The position numbers were made by a program, and so were the translations under genes. This document shows, one piece after another, positions 1 through 10,898 of a stretch of 64,000 nt of DNA. Source of the DNA: Gautieria morchelliformis. Taxonomy: Eukaryota > Basidiomycota > Agaricomycetes > Gomphales > Gomphaceae. The stretch is taken from assembly GCA_015179125.1 (NCBI GenBank), contig WHVA01000045.1, positions 301,678-365,677 on the forward strand, read 5' to 3'. The notes beneath the pieces are model-generated. The model was not told the DNA's origin. It searched no databases and saw nothing but the letters and a program-made list of their open reading frames with translations. The number at the start of each line of letters is the position of its first letter. The stretch's first letter is position 1.

Positions 1-2276
1 CTGGGGGATTCGCCTTGATGTGGAACAAGTCAGGGGTAAGTAAGACTTGATTTTGGTTGTCTTCCTCCCCCCGCTTATGATCCACGCGTCGTGAGAGTGC
101 ATCAGGCTTGGCTGAATGACGACCAGGACGATGGATCAGCTCAAAATCAAAGCGAGAGAGGTAGAGTGACCAGCGTGCTTGACGACGGTTCAGGTTTTGT
201 GCAGTGCGGAAGTAGGTGAGATTCTGATGGTCATTGAGAATCTCAATCTTGTGCTTCGTTCCCTCTAAGATGTGGCGCCATTCCTCTAATCCCCGAATCA
301 CAGAAAGAAGCTCCTTGTCATGGATGGCATAGTTGCGTTCAGCATCATTGAGGCTTTTGGAGACAAACCCCACAGGCCGCCATTTGCCATCATCACATAG
401 CTGGGACAGTACTGCTCCTGTGGCATAGGCTGAGGCATCTGTTTCAAGACGGAAATGTTTGTCTTGATCAGGGAGGAAAGGATCGGTGTTGAGGTGATGA
501 GGAGTTTGAGCTTGTCAAAGGACGCTTGCTCTGGGCCATTTGGATCCCAAGACCATTGGGCATCCTGTTTTGTCAACTGGTTGAGGGGCTTTGCAATGTG
601 TGAGAAGTCTTCCACAAATCTACGGTAGAAGTTGATGAAACCAAGGAATGATTTGACTTCAGTGACGTTACGTGGTATTGGCCAGTCCCGCACCCCTGCA
701 ACCTTGACTGGGTCCATGGCAACCTGTCCTTGAGAGAGGATGAGGCCGAGATACTCCACCTCTAGTTGCTCAAATAGGCATTTTTCAGGTTTGAGGTACA
801 GGTTGTTGGCCCGGAGGATTTCAAGGACACGTCGTACAATCCTACGATGTTCTTCAAGCGACTCTGTGAAGATGAGAATGTCGTCCATGAACACCACCAC
901 AACCCCTTCATCGATGAGACTCTTGAAGATGTCATTCATCATCGTCTGGAAGGTTGCTGGGCTGTTCGTGAGTCCAAAGAACATGACTAGAGGTTCATAC
1001 AGGCCCCTATTTGTCCGAAAGGCTGCCTTCCACTCATCTCCCTCTTTTATGCGTACATTATTATATCCCCAGCGAATGTCAAGCTTTGTGAAGTATTTAG
1101 CCCTTCCAGCAGCAATCTTATTCATGATGTCTGGAACAAGGGGCAAGGATAGGCATTCTTGATTGTTATATCATTGAGCTTCCGGTAGTCTTGCACAAAT
1201 CTAAGACTGCCGTCCTTTTTCTTCACAAAGAAGACTGGAGATGCCATAGGTGACTTGGAGGGACGGATACGATGGCTCTTCAGGTTCTCCTCAAGGAAGT
1301 TATCCAGTTCCCTTTGCTCAACCGGTGACATTGGGTAAACCTTTGTGCTGAAGGGTTGTGCACCTGGAGTGAGCTCAATTGCATGGTCCCAGGGCTTTCG
1401 AGGAGGCAGTTGGTCAAATGACTCCTTAGAAAACACATCCTTGAACTCCTGGTATGGTTTAGGGACAAGGTCCTCGAAGGATCTGACTGGTGCAGACTTG
1501 CTGGCCCGTTCAGCAAGCTGTTGGGAGACAGTCCAGCCTGCGCCAATCATTTCAGGACTCTCATTCACAAAGATGACAAAGGTCCTGTCTCCTTCCTCAA
1601 GTAGGGAGCGGGTGTGCTGTATGGGAACCTCCTCTTGATTTACACTCTCTTCTGGAACAGTTTCGACTGTGGGCCCTCTGACAACAGGTCTGCCCCCACA
1701 TGACTTGGGACAGCGTGTCATCTTCACATCTCCTATACGCCAGTCAACTTCTGGGTTGTGTTCAACAAGCCATGTGTGACCAAGAATGATGGCAAGTCGT
1801 CCAAGGCTCGTGACAGAGAATGTGGCACGTTCCGTATGATCCCCAAAGGTGCAAATGAGGTCGACTTCTTCCTTGATTGAGCCAGCCTCATTTGGGGTAC
1901 CATCAATATTGTAGACGGGGATGGCACGGGGTAGGGGGCGGGTCCGAAGCCTGTGTTCCCTCACAAACTCCACATCGATGAACATCCCTGTAGCACCACT
2001 GTCAAGGAGGGAGTCAATTGCAAGTGGATGCCCTGTGTCAACGGAGTGGACCTTGAGAGGTACTTTGGTGCATCGGCGGAGGTCAGCAGTACGGACATAT
2101 AGAGGGACTGGAAGGTTTGCATTAGCAACTGGAGCGATGGGTTGGGTTTTCGGCATGGCTGGTTTGGTTTCAGTTCGATCAGGGATAGGAGAAGGATGCA
2201 TCATATCGCCTGTGATCCCTATTGTACATGTTTCGAGAACTGAAAACCGATTCGTCGAGCGGGGCATGTCTTTCAC
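1..2276 (-). pseudogene. pol of gypsy element 1: protease, reverse transcriptase, RNase H (broken, partial)
   Basis: The first reading (2276-1122) holds the retropepsin motif [12 protein letters not shown] and the start of reverse transcriptase ([20 protein letters not shown]). A one-base shift near 1140 moves to the second reading (1146-298) with the RT palm FMDDILIF, the usual F/YxDD site. Another shift near 470 leads to RNase H (TDASAYATGAVLSQ, then AIHDKELLSVIRGLEEWRHIL) running to base 1. RT and RNase H match Ty3/gypsy in order and in motif. At least two frameshifts are visible, so it is inactive. Integrase would lie to the left of the window. Confidence 0.9.
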
Positions 2277-2287
2277 CGCTGACTGGC

Positions 2288-3396
2288 CTAAAAACCCTTT
2301 CCTTCCCTTGGACAGGGGCTTCCACCTTCTCTTTGCGTTCCTCTATCGCCGCTGCTACAATTTAGAGACAATTGCTGCAATGTCTGCCTCTGTGAGGTTT
2401 GCACGGATTCGTGGCTTGCGAGGTTCAGGACAGTCTGGTGAAATGTGACCAGGTCTCTTACAGTTGTAGCAGGTCGTGTTTCGGTGCGGCGGCGGGATGA
2501 GTCAATGTCCATAGGTGTCGCGTTACTGGGTGATGCTGTGGCAACAGGAGCCATAGCAGGAGTGTGGAGTGGTCGGGCAGGAGGAGGGCGATTAGGGACA
2601 TGAGGTGTCTGTGCCTTCCTGACCTCTAACAGACGGCGATGATTGCGGTCAATCTGACAGGCTGCTTCCTTCCAGGCTTTGAGGTTGGATGGAAGAAAGG
2701 GCTGGGCGTGGATCTTGTCAAGGATACCTGCTGGAAGGCCACGAGCATAGGCATCCTCGAGTGCCTCATCATTAAAGCCTGTCCTGCCTGCCAGGATCTC
2801 AAATTGAGCCGTGTATTCATCTGCCGACATTCCTGACGCCATCCTAAGGTTATGCAGCTTAGTGCGAGCCGTTCTGGCACGATATGGGTCACCAAAGGCC
2901 TCCTCCACACGTTTAATAAACCCCTCCAGAGTGGATATAGAGGAGGTGCCATCAATGACAGCCTGTGTCTCGTTGTGTGCCCATATCTCCGCAGAGCCTC
3001 CCGTCATGAAGGAAAGAGCATATAGGATCTTTGTGCGTTCATCTGGGAAGGATGCTGGCTGGACAGCGATGGACAACTTGATAGACCTGATAAACCCTTC
3101 ATCTCTGCACGGTCTCCATTGAACTTCTCCAGTTCTGCTGCTTTGATAGAGCGAGTAGATGGAGGGACACTGTGAGGTACTGAGGGCGCAAGGGCTTGAG
3201 CAGCAGCAACAGCAGCGTTGGTGGCAGCATTGGCTAAGTGGTCGTGAACGTTAGCAATCTGATTGTGCAGTTCCTGATTCTGCAGTTGAAGTTGCTGCAA
3301 CTGCTGTGCTTGGCTGGAAAGGAGGCCTCAAAGAAATGGCCCATGGTCACCCAGGGCGTCCCAGTATGCGTCTGGGAGTTGGTCTGCCATAGGCTG
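2288..3396 (-). pseudogene. gag of gypsy element 1 (broken)
   Basis: The reading starts near 3396 (MADQLPDAYW) and runs into a TGA after about 20 codons. It resumes in frame with a glutamine-rich stretch and then a retrotransposon gag domain (PDERTKILYALSFMTGGSA, then residues typical of the Ty3 capsid helices). Frame changes are needed near 3090 and again just before a CCHC zinc knuckle. The knuckle (C-Y-N-C then H and C, near 2425-2470) lies in another frame than the capsid part. The zinc knuckle and capsid domain identify gag. The stop and frameshifts make it a pseudogene. Confidence 0.85.
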
Positions 3397-3529
3397 AGAT
3401 GAAGGCTGGTTAAGAAAAGTGTGTGGGGTCGTCCTATGAGCTTGATCTTCTGTGAGGGCAACACTAATGATGAAGCCACAACCAAAGATACTCAAGGAGA
3501 TAAGAGCCGATACTAGGACAATGACCAAC

Positions 3530-3778
3530 TGTGTAGTGGGTATCCTCAGTTTATAACTCTACCAACAATAGATACATGGGGACTTGCCTGTGTAGTGGGT
3601 ATCCTCAGAGATCAAGCTGAGGAAACGCCACCACACGGGCTACAGTCTTATAGCGCTGGCAAGGCTTACATAATAGGGGAGATGGAAACTTGTAGAAGGT
3701 TACGGAAAGTGACGGAAGGTGATGGAAACTCATGGAAGGAAATAGAAACTTGTGGAAGGAAACGCGTGAACCCTGACA
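3530..3778 (-). repeat. 5' LTR of gypsy element 1
   Basis: Read on the minus strand it starts TGTCAGGG and ends CACTACACA, giving TG...CA ends and a length of about 249 bp. It is followed after 2 bp by TGGTCATTGTCC, a plausible tRNA primer binding site. A stretch beginning TGTGTAGTGGGTATCC (plus strand) occurs twice, at 3530 and near 3591, so the LTR carries a short internal duplication. Boundaries are inferred from the TG/CA ends and the primer site, since the second LTR is not visible. Confidence 0.7.
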
Positions 3779-4828
3779 GGCTGTGGGCCACTGTTTCTTC
3801 AGCGTTCTTCACTAGTAGCTCGAGTGCCTGCATGTGGCGGCACGCGGCTGCGGCTTCTTTACGCTGCCAGTGTGCGACTTCGAGCTCTAAGCTCTCGGTC
3901 GTCGTTTCAGAGTCAGGCTCTGAGGCGACCTGTTCCCAAACGATCTGTTGGATCGTCTTACGGCTGTCCGTTGGGGCAGCCGGTTTCTCTTGAGGTTCGT
4001 TCCTGAACCTTACATCCTGTTCGACCGGGACGGCTGGTGCTGGCATTCGCTGCTTGTCCCGCTCCTTTCAGCGCAGGTCTTCCGCGTCATGACTGCGTTC
4101 GTTGGCTGCGGACTGTCGCGAGCTCGGACGAGTTGTGTCGCGTTCCCCACGTTGGCGGAGGGCTTTCTGGATGTCCTCCAGCATGGCTGCATCTTGCAGC
4201 CTGATCTCCTCCGCCTGGTGGAGTTCCTTGCAGATTACCATTAGGGCGGCGGTGGCGTTGTCAAGCTGCGATGCCAGCTGATCGTGCTTGTGGCGCGTCA
4301 GCATGCTTCAGTGCAGCGCAGCCTGCACCTGTTTGTTCAGGGCCTCTGCCATCTCGTGGTCGATGGTGTGAGCCCTCGAGCTCTTGCGACTGGAGCTCAA
4401 GTATTCCGAGCCCTGACCATCATCTGGGGCTCATCTTTTTTGCCGTCGTCCCCCTTCAGGGATGATCGTCGTCGCTCTACTTCGTGAGCGTCGGTTCGAG
4501 TCGTGGCTTTGTGCCCGCCTCGACGTTGTTGCTCTACCGTCTGACGACGGCGAGACTTCTCTGCCCTTTCCTTTGTCTCTGGGCAGAGAGGAATGGGGGG
4601 CGGCGCCGGCTCGTTGCCCGGTGTCGTCTCTTCCTCGGCCACGCTCAACGAGATGTGGTCGGGGTTTTCCTCGTCCTCTACTGGGGGGACGAGGGCAGTG
4701 AGATCTACGATCTCTCTGTCTTCTATCGTCCTGGACTCTTGGTCCAGGGTAGCGTCAGCCATCATGTCGCTGGCTGTGCCTGGGGCGTGGACCTCGAGCT
4801 CGTCGCTCGTGTCCGTCTTCGACTGCAT
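3779..4828 (-). pseudogene. gag-like N-terminal region of chromovirus element 2 (interrupted)
   Basis: It starts at 4828 with an acidic N-terminus (MQSKTDTSDELEVHAPGT), runs about 143 codons, then continues in shifted frames. A coiled-coil-like part follows (SQLDNATAALMVICKELHQA) and then a part with RKTIQQIVWEQVASEPDSE and HWQRKEAAAACRHMQALELL. The same blocks occur in the same order on the plus strand at 59640-60837, which shows they are one protein. Frame changes and the insertion of element 1 at 3779 make this a remnant. Gag identity is inferred from position after the LTR. No zinc knuckle is left. Confidence 0.65.
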
Positions 4829-4977
4829 GGAATCATCGTGCTCGCAGCCGACAGTAGAGGGTCTACTGGAGGGTCTCGACGATGTTTAGTCGTCGACGCA
4901 ACGATCTTTTTCAAGATTGCTTCGAATCCACTATCGGTTGGTCGCGTGGCGATCAACCGCAGGATAGTTCAAAAAGG

Positions 4978-5190
4978 TGTAAAGATGTTGATCTTAGGAC
5001 CTTGTATCACAAGGGCACTGCAGAACTTGACCAATGAGTGGTATTCTGAATGCTACGTAGTGACAGGTAAGAGTAAGATGCGATGGGAACCGCTGGCCGG
5101 TTCCCACGCATAAACTATACAGTGGGTCCCTAAGGGGCCCACTGGGATTATGTAATAACTATTGTACATGTAGATACATAGGTTATTTAC
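4978..5190 (-). repeat. LTR of the chromovirus family (TGTAAA...TTTACA)
   Basis: It reads TGTAAATAACC... to ...CATCTTTACA on the minus strand, 213 bp, with 6-bp inverted ends TGTAAA/TTTACA. The copies at 58933-59147 (215 bp) and 60838-61050 (213 bp) share length and ends, which fixes the boundaries. No TGG-type primer site follows directly after the LTR, so priming may differ from the usual tRNA 3'-end mode. That is inference only. Confidence 0.85.
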
Positions 5191-6450
5191 AGATGGCTCG
5201 TCAGTAGCTCCATCAGCTTCTCGATCCAACCCCCTTTTGGTGTTCATATGAGCAGGGTGCGTTCGCGGGATGTCCTACCCGTAGGTCGTGTGGGATCAAC
5301 CCAGTAGATGAAGAACCCATGCAGGGCAGTGTATATGTGGGCCCCAAGACATGGTTTCGTACATAGGTGCCTTTGCCACCTTTACTCTCCATCGTTTCAT
5401 GTTCTCCCTCTTCTCTCACTCTATTGTATGTGTATTTCATCTATGTTGTATCATGACTGCGCACCCCTATCCAACCCTGACTCGTGACGGCCTCTTTCCT
5501 ATTCGCTGATACCTTACGAGCATTCGATATAAGTAGTTTGCATTCGCATGTATATTCCCCAGTTCAATTATCATACATCGTCCATCTTGTGCAAACTTGA
5601 CCTCGCTGTGATCATCGTCTTGAACCTTCTCTTGGAGATTTCTGTCTTCGACCAGCAGAGGACTTAGGCATCACTGGTGAGTTCTCATACTTCATCTTCG
5701 TTACCTTAGCCTTCGAACTATTTTCTGTGCTGTCGGCGAAGGGCTCCGAAGGAGTACCTTCGCCGGCGAAGGGATTGTCACTACTTAGACAGCCCTTCCG
5801 TGGCACCTTGCACGTTACATCGTCAAGTGCCACGGGCCATTTCGCTATGACTGTAGATAGGGCGAGCTCCATTCGGGCAACCCTCTTATCTTGTGAACAT
5901 TCATTGGTTCACCTATTCGCCGAACGGCATACTTATTCGCACAAGTTATTCAGGCATTCGCTGTGTTCACTAATACACGATATTAACGCCTAAAAACCAA
6001 TCTTGACAGTAGGGGATGTCAATTGTGTTTTGATGGTGTGCCTGGTGGCGAATGATGCGAGCAGCGAATGGTTGTTCGGCGAAATGTGGCGAAGGGTGAA
6101 ATAGAATGATCATCGAAGAGCTGTGGCCCAAGGGGAGGGCTGGGAAAACGGATAATAGGGATAACTGGGTATAGGAAATAAATGAGTTGCGCCATCCAAT
6201 CAGAGGAGCATCCGACAACATTTGAGCCAGGGAGGTGAGGGGACCCACGGTGGGCAATCGAGTCGGGGAGGAGGTGTTGATCGAGTCCAGGTAGCGCTGC
6301 TACGTGCGAATGATGCGAAAGCGAATAAACGTTCGGCGCATTCGGCGAGGAGCGAACGGGGAGAGCGTAAAATTGGGGTGTCGAGGTTACTGGGTATACA
6401 AAATAGACAGGTCATGACAGTAACTTGATACAAGAATAAATGAGTCATGA
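5191..6450. repeat. fragments of LTR family C in mixed orientation
   Basis: 5191-6007 matches the plus-oriented LTR at 57010-58588: it includes the ATTCGATATAAGTAG TATA-like block and the CTTCGCCGGCGAAGG palindrome, and it ends CTTGACA. From about 6012 to 6195 the sequence matches the 5' half of the same LTR in minus orientation. It is followed by a spacer (6196-6240) resembling 56970-57009, and about 6290-6450 is another minus-oriented LTR start (TGTCATGACT on the minus strand at the right edge). No coding capacity is credible here. Confidence 0.7.
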
Positions 6451-7285
6451 CATATGCATGCAGAAATTCATATGCATATCCTGTCTGACGACATGCAAGC
6501 TTTCACTCTTGGAATCTGTCCTTTCAGCTGCCCTCGCTCTCAAGTTCTTGCTCCTGCTCAAACTCTTGCTCTTACACTCAAGCTCTCGCTCTTGCAATAT
6601 GTTCCCTCAGCTGCTCTCACTCTCGCAATACATCGCACTCTCGCACATGTATCTACCGGCCGTCAGCTCTGGTCTCTTCTCGGCGTGCATGGTTTGTAAC
6701 TGTGTCTATTTCATTGTTCACAATAGCTTTCAATCAATGTATTTCCAAGTGTCTTTTCAGTAGTAGAAAGCACTGTTCTATTGTGTTTTAAAGTAGCATT
6801 TATAAGTAACTTAAGAACTGAAAATCAGTGCTATAGGATACTGAAAGCGGACATTTTAGCTACTAGATTTCGGTACCCAGCTTATCGAGAGGAAGCGTCA
6901 AAAATCCGCTCCGGTTACTTATTATCAGTAACTTGGGCACTAAAAATTTGGTGCGTAATGTACTTATATTAAGTGCCCCGAGTTACTGCAGTGCCAAGTT
7001 ACCAAGATTGGACGTTCCCGCACCTAATTTGTTGGGAAGGATAAGTACCTAGAAAAATGATCGATTGAATTCTAGTATGAAGTCGTTCTTTCTCCACATA
7101 AGTAGCCGATTTAAACGAGAAGGGGGCACTTGGGGAAAGCGGCAAGTCACCAAAATCAAATTTAAAAGCAAAGTGTCGTTTCAACGTTCTCACTGCCATG
7201 ACCCTAACTCCTACCACAAACGAATGTACCTTTCTCAGTGGGCTTTAATGTAGGCTTTAATGACAGAACGTCCAATAGCATGTAG
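6451..7285. other. intergenic, no gene seen
   Basis: This stretch lies between the left repeat nest and the 3' end of the MgtA-like gene. It has a C/T-rich stretch around 6500-6600 with repeated CTCTTGC/CTCGCTCT words. No reading frame with recognisable protein character, tRNA or repeat shared with the rest of the window was found. Confidence 0.5.
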
Positions 7286-10200
7286 CTAAAGCCATTCCTT
7301 GAAGATGCGCTGGTAGAGCATCTTATCGAGATGGATTAAAAGCGCATAAGCGAGAATCATGGCCGTCAAGAAACCATAAAACTCGGGTGGAGGAGTAGAC
7401 ATCCCCAATGCGCTGTTGAGCTTGGGAATATAAGGGATGGCTATGACAACGCCAGCGATGAGAGTGGTCAAGCCGACGACGGAGCGAGAGGCCCGCGATT
7501 GCACAAATGGGATTTTGCCTGTTCGAAGGAAATGGATGATGAAGATCTAATACAGCGCAATCAAAAACGGTTTGGGGTTCAGTGGGACTTCGGGAGGGAA
7601 GCAAAACTTACCTGTGTCAAAGCGCCTTCGAGGAACCAATTGGTCTGGGCTTGCGCCACGAGGGGCGAATCTGCAGTTCGAATTCCGTATCGATACCTGT
7701 TTCAGAAGTACAATCCAAAGACAGAAAACGCAAGGTAGATGTTGAGCGTACCAGTTAATAAGGAAGGTACAAATATCAAACACGCTCGAGGTTGGGCCCA
7801 TAAATATCATGAACCTTGCAACCGATTTGGCATTCCAAGTCCTTGGTGTAAGCATGTACTCGGGATCGACGTTGTCCCTAGTATTTTTCCGCCGTTAGTT
7901 CTGATCAACAAGACGATGCAAGTGAGTAGATTTGAGAGGATGAACTGACCAAGGAATTGACGCCTGAGAGAAATCATAGAGCAGATTTTGAAAGAGCAGC
8001 TGAAGCGGCAGAATTGGTTGATAAGGCAACCACGCCGAAGCAGCTGGGTTTTCCGACAAGCATCAGTTCCATTCGTTCAAACGAGAGTTCCTTGAACCAA
8101 AGCTGCGACTCACCGAGAACAGAGAAGACATTGCCGAAGTTGGATGAGGTGGCCATCTTGATGTATTTGATCGTATTAACAAACCTGATGAAACCAACCA
8201 TCGTCAGTCCCGGCCTCGATATTTGTGAACGAGGAAATGAGAAAGGGGAGAGTAATCACGTCATCCTGCCTTGAACAACGCCATGAACAATCACATCCAG
8301 ACTCTTTTCCAACAAGATGACATCCGCCGCCTCTTTGGCAATCTCGGTTCCTGAATCGACCGAAATGCCCACATCGGCAGCACGAATGGCTAAAGCGTCA
8401 TTTACTCCGTCACCCAAAAAGGCCACTGCTCGACCCCCTCCGCCCTTGCGTAGCCCTTCAACGACCTGAAGTTTCTGGTGAGGCGAGAGTTTGGCAAAAA
8501 TGATGCACCGCTCGAGAGCCGCTTTAAATGCGACTTGGTCGTTCGAGAGCGCAGCGAGTTGGGGTCCCGTAATGACCAAATCTTTCTCTTCCAGCCCGGG
8601 TTCCATGTGCAAGGTGAGGTGATCGAGAGAACTAGAGTTGGATGGAAGGAGACCGAGGTCTCGACCGACTTTAGCAGCAACAGCTGGGGCATCTCCCGTG
8701 AGAATTCGGACCTGCTCACGCCATTCCCTCTTCAGTCCTGCCCACAATCTATGAAGAAAACAGGAGAAATGACAAACCTGAACCCCAAGCTTAGCCAACT
8801 TCTCAATCGCGTCGGCCGCATCAGGCTTCAATGGGTCGAGAAACCCCAGAAATCCGATAAACACAAGATCGGTTTCATCGGCCGTCGTCAGTGTCATTAA
8901 GGGCATTGCAACCGAAGACTTGCAGGCCACAGCGACGAGTCGAAGTCCTTCTCTATTGAGTCTCTCGGCCGTCTCAAGTATCCGAGATCGAGCATCGACA
9001 GTGAGCGGGGACGCTTCGCTGGGCTTGAACTTGTCCAACGTTACTGGTGACGACGACTGGGAGGAGGGATGATCATAGACTCGAGCACAGCGATCGAGCA
9101 CGTCATCAACCGCTCCTTTGGTGATCATCAGCCCTTTCTCGTCCATGCCAACTTGCGAGCGAGAGACAAGAACAGAAAGAAGGCGTCGAGTCGAGTCAAA
9201 TGGTACTTCGGCCAACTTGGTCCATTCCTCGAGTTTAGGGTCGCCCATCCCACCACCTTCGGCAGATTTAGCAAACTTATCGACGATGGCACCATCAATC
9301 GGACTCCTCGTGCCTGTTTGCAAGGCAGCGTTGAGGTACGCCAATTTGAGTGGCAAATCGGACTGATCGCCCCAACCGGTGGCCGAGAACGACACCTGGA
9401 CAAGGTCGATGGTCAGAGTGCCTGTCTTGTCTGAACAGAGGATATTGACGGCCCCCAGAGTCTGAATGGCGTCGAACCGTTTGACGATGACCTTTTTGCG
9501 CGCCACTCGGACAGCTGAGAGGGCCAAGTTGGAAGCCTACCAGGATTCCTCGACATGAACCTGCGTGGTGTAAGAGACACAAGTGATGGACTTACGACAA
9601 TCATGGGAAGCATCTCAGGCGTTATGCCGACCGCGACAGAGATGGCGAACACGGCGGCGCTCCTCCAGTCCTTGCTAATGAGGCCTTGAATGATCAACAC
9701 GATGGGGGCCATGACCTATCACGTTTCTTCTCAGCCCCACCTCGCGGAGAGCAAAAAAAAAATTAACTTACCCCCATGAAAGCCAGCAAAATATAGCTAA
9801 CCTTCCTCACACCGGCCTGCATTGCGTTTAATGGCCTCTTCTTGTCCAGATCCTTGGCAATCGAGGCCATGTAGGTGTCATCACGCGTCAACACGACCAT
9901 GGCTCGCCCACTCCCCGTAGCGACGGACGTTCCCGCCAGGCAGATGTTCTGGTTGTCGATGATATCGAATTCAAACTCGAGAGGGGGAGGGTCGACTCGA
10001 GGGGCCTTGTCAACCGGCATCAATTCGCCCGTCAATGAGGCTTGCGTGACGGTCAAAGCTTCGGACGAAAAGAGCACGCAGTCTCCCGGAAAGACGTCCC
10101 CACCTAGACACATCCTCATTGTTAGGATGTAGGAAAGCAGGGGGGAGCGAGGGAGAATACGAACTTGCTAAAGCGAGCACGTCGCCCGGCACGATGTCTT

Positions 10201-10898
10201 TACGATTAAGCTCGACTTCCTTATTGGCACGAAGGACGCGGACGCGAGTTGTGACAGAATTAAGCAGCCTGGCAGCTTGCGTAACCGATTTCAATTCTTG
10301 CCAAAACCTGTTTACTTAGCATCAGTACCCATTCATGAAGCGAGATGAGACAATAATCAAACAAACGGACCTCAAGCCTGTAGACGCTGTAATCATCACC
10401 ATCATGACGCCAAATGTGGGCCTATCGCCTGTCGCAATACTGATAATTCCGAGTGCCATGAGGATGAAATTGAAAGGGTTTGCGAGAGCCGTGAATAGGA
10501 GAGCTATAGCGCTAGGGGGACGCTCGGTGACGAAGATGTTGAGGCCATGCTTTTCTAAAGCCAAGAGAGCCGCTTCGTCTGACAACCCGAGAGGGCTCGA
10601 GCCCGGTTGAAGGCTATTTGATATTTAGCTGAAGGTTTGAGCAGATTTGAAGGGGTACAGACTTGAAAACAGTCGAAGCGGGGACGCGAGAAAAACGAGC
10701 GAGCTTCTCGCTGACGGCACACTCCTGTTCATTCTGTTCTTTGCGTTTATTTATTAGTACAGACGGCTCGACCAGACCATCGACATTCTTTTCATCAAGT
10801 GATTCGCCACACGGCATGGCACGCTCGTCAGGAGAGCTGGATCGACTCTGGCGAGCAGAGGCAGTGAAACGTCGCAGGGTAGCCAAGAAGGTTTGCAT
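7286..10898 (-). CDS. P-type IIIB (MgtA-like) Mg2+-transporting ATPase
   Basis: The gene resolves into 12 exons whose phases all agree: 10898-10663, 10613-10371, 10307-10165, 10103-9772, 9715-9596, 9536-8778, 8711-8260, 8184-8114, 8043-7950, 7877-7752, 7696-7612 and 7546-7286. They encode 973 aa. Visible motifs are the actuator TGE ([11 protein letters not shown]), the conserved [11 protein letters not shown] before the catalytic site, the phosphorylation site [11 protein letters not shown] in the nucleotide domain, TGDAP, and the hinge [11 protein letters not shown]. The C-terminal membrane part has [20 protein letters not shown] and RTGKIPF, which are hallmarks of the MgtA/MgtB group rather than Ca2+, H+ or Na+ pumps. 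Family members move Mg2+ inward across a membrane using ATP. The N-terminal 80 residues are specific to this protein. The reading is open with canonical introns, so the gene looks functional. MgtA-type pumps are mainly bacterial; ancient transfer is an inference. Confidence 0.93.

Larger units (their letters stand above)
1..3778 (-). mobile_element. Ty3/gypsy LTR retrotransposon, 5' part, degenerate (element 1)
   Basis: On the minus strand this runs 5' LTR (3530-3778), gag, then pol with protease, reverse transcriptase and RNase H, and it leaves the window at base 1. The order protease-RT-RNase H is seen directly. The integrase lies beyond the window, so the Ty3/gypsy call rests on RT and RNase H sequence character. 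The coding region carries several frameshifts and at least one stop, so this copy cannot make a full polyprotein. It lies inside the gag region of a different LTR element: gag of that element stops abruptly at 3779, where the LTR of this one begins. The target duplication cannot be tested because the other end is outside the window. Confidence 0.9.
3779..5190 (-). mobile_element. fragment of chromovirus-type gypsy element 2: 5' LTR plus gag
   Basis: Minus strand: LTR 5190-4978, a leader, then a gag-like coding stretch from 4828 down to 3779, where element 1 interrupts it. The LTR is nearly the same as those at 58933-59147 and 60838-61050. The last of these closes an element with integrase and a chromodomain, so this fragment belongs to that family. 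The LTR abuts sequence at 5191 belonging to a third LTR family, so this element was itself inserted into an older repeat. Confidence 0.8.

Noticed and set aside
4900..4960. GGATTCGAAGC word resembling a tRNA T-loop
   Set aside because: No acceptor stem or anticodon arm can be built, and the word lies in the leader of the chromovirus and is repeated in its other copies.
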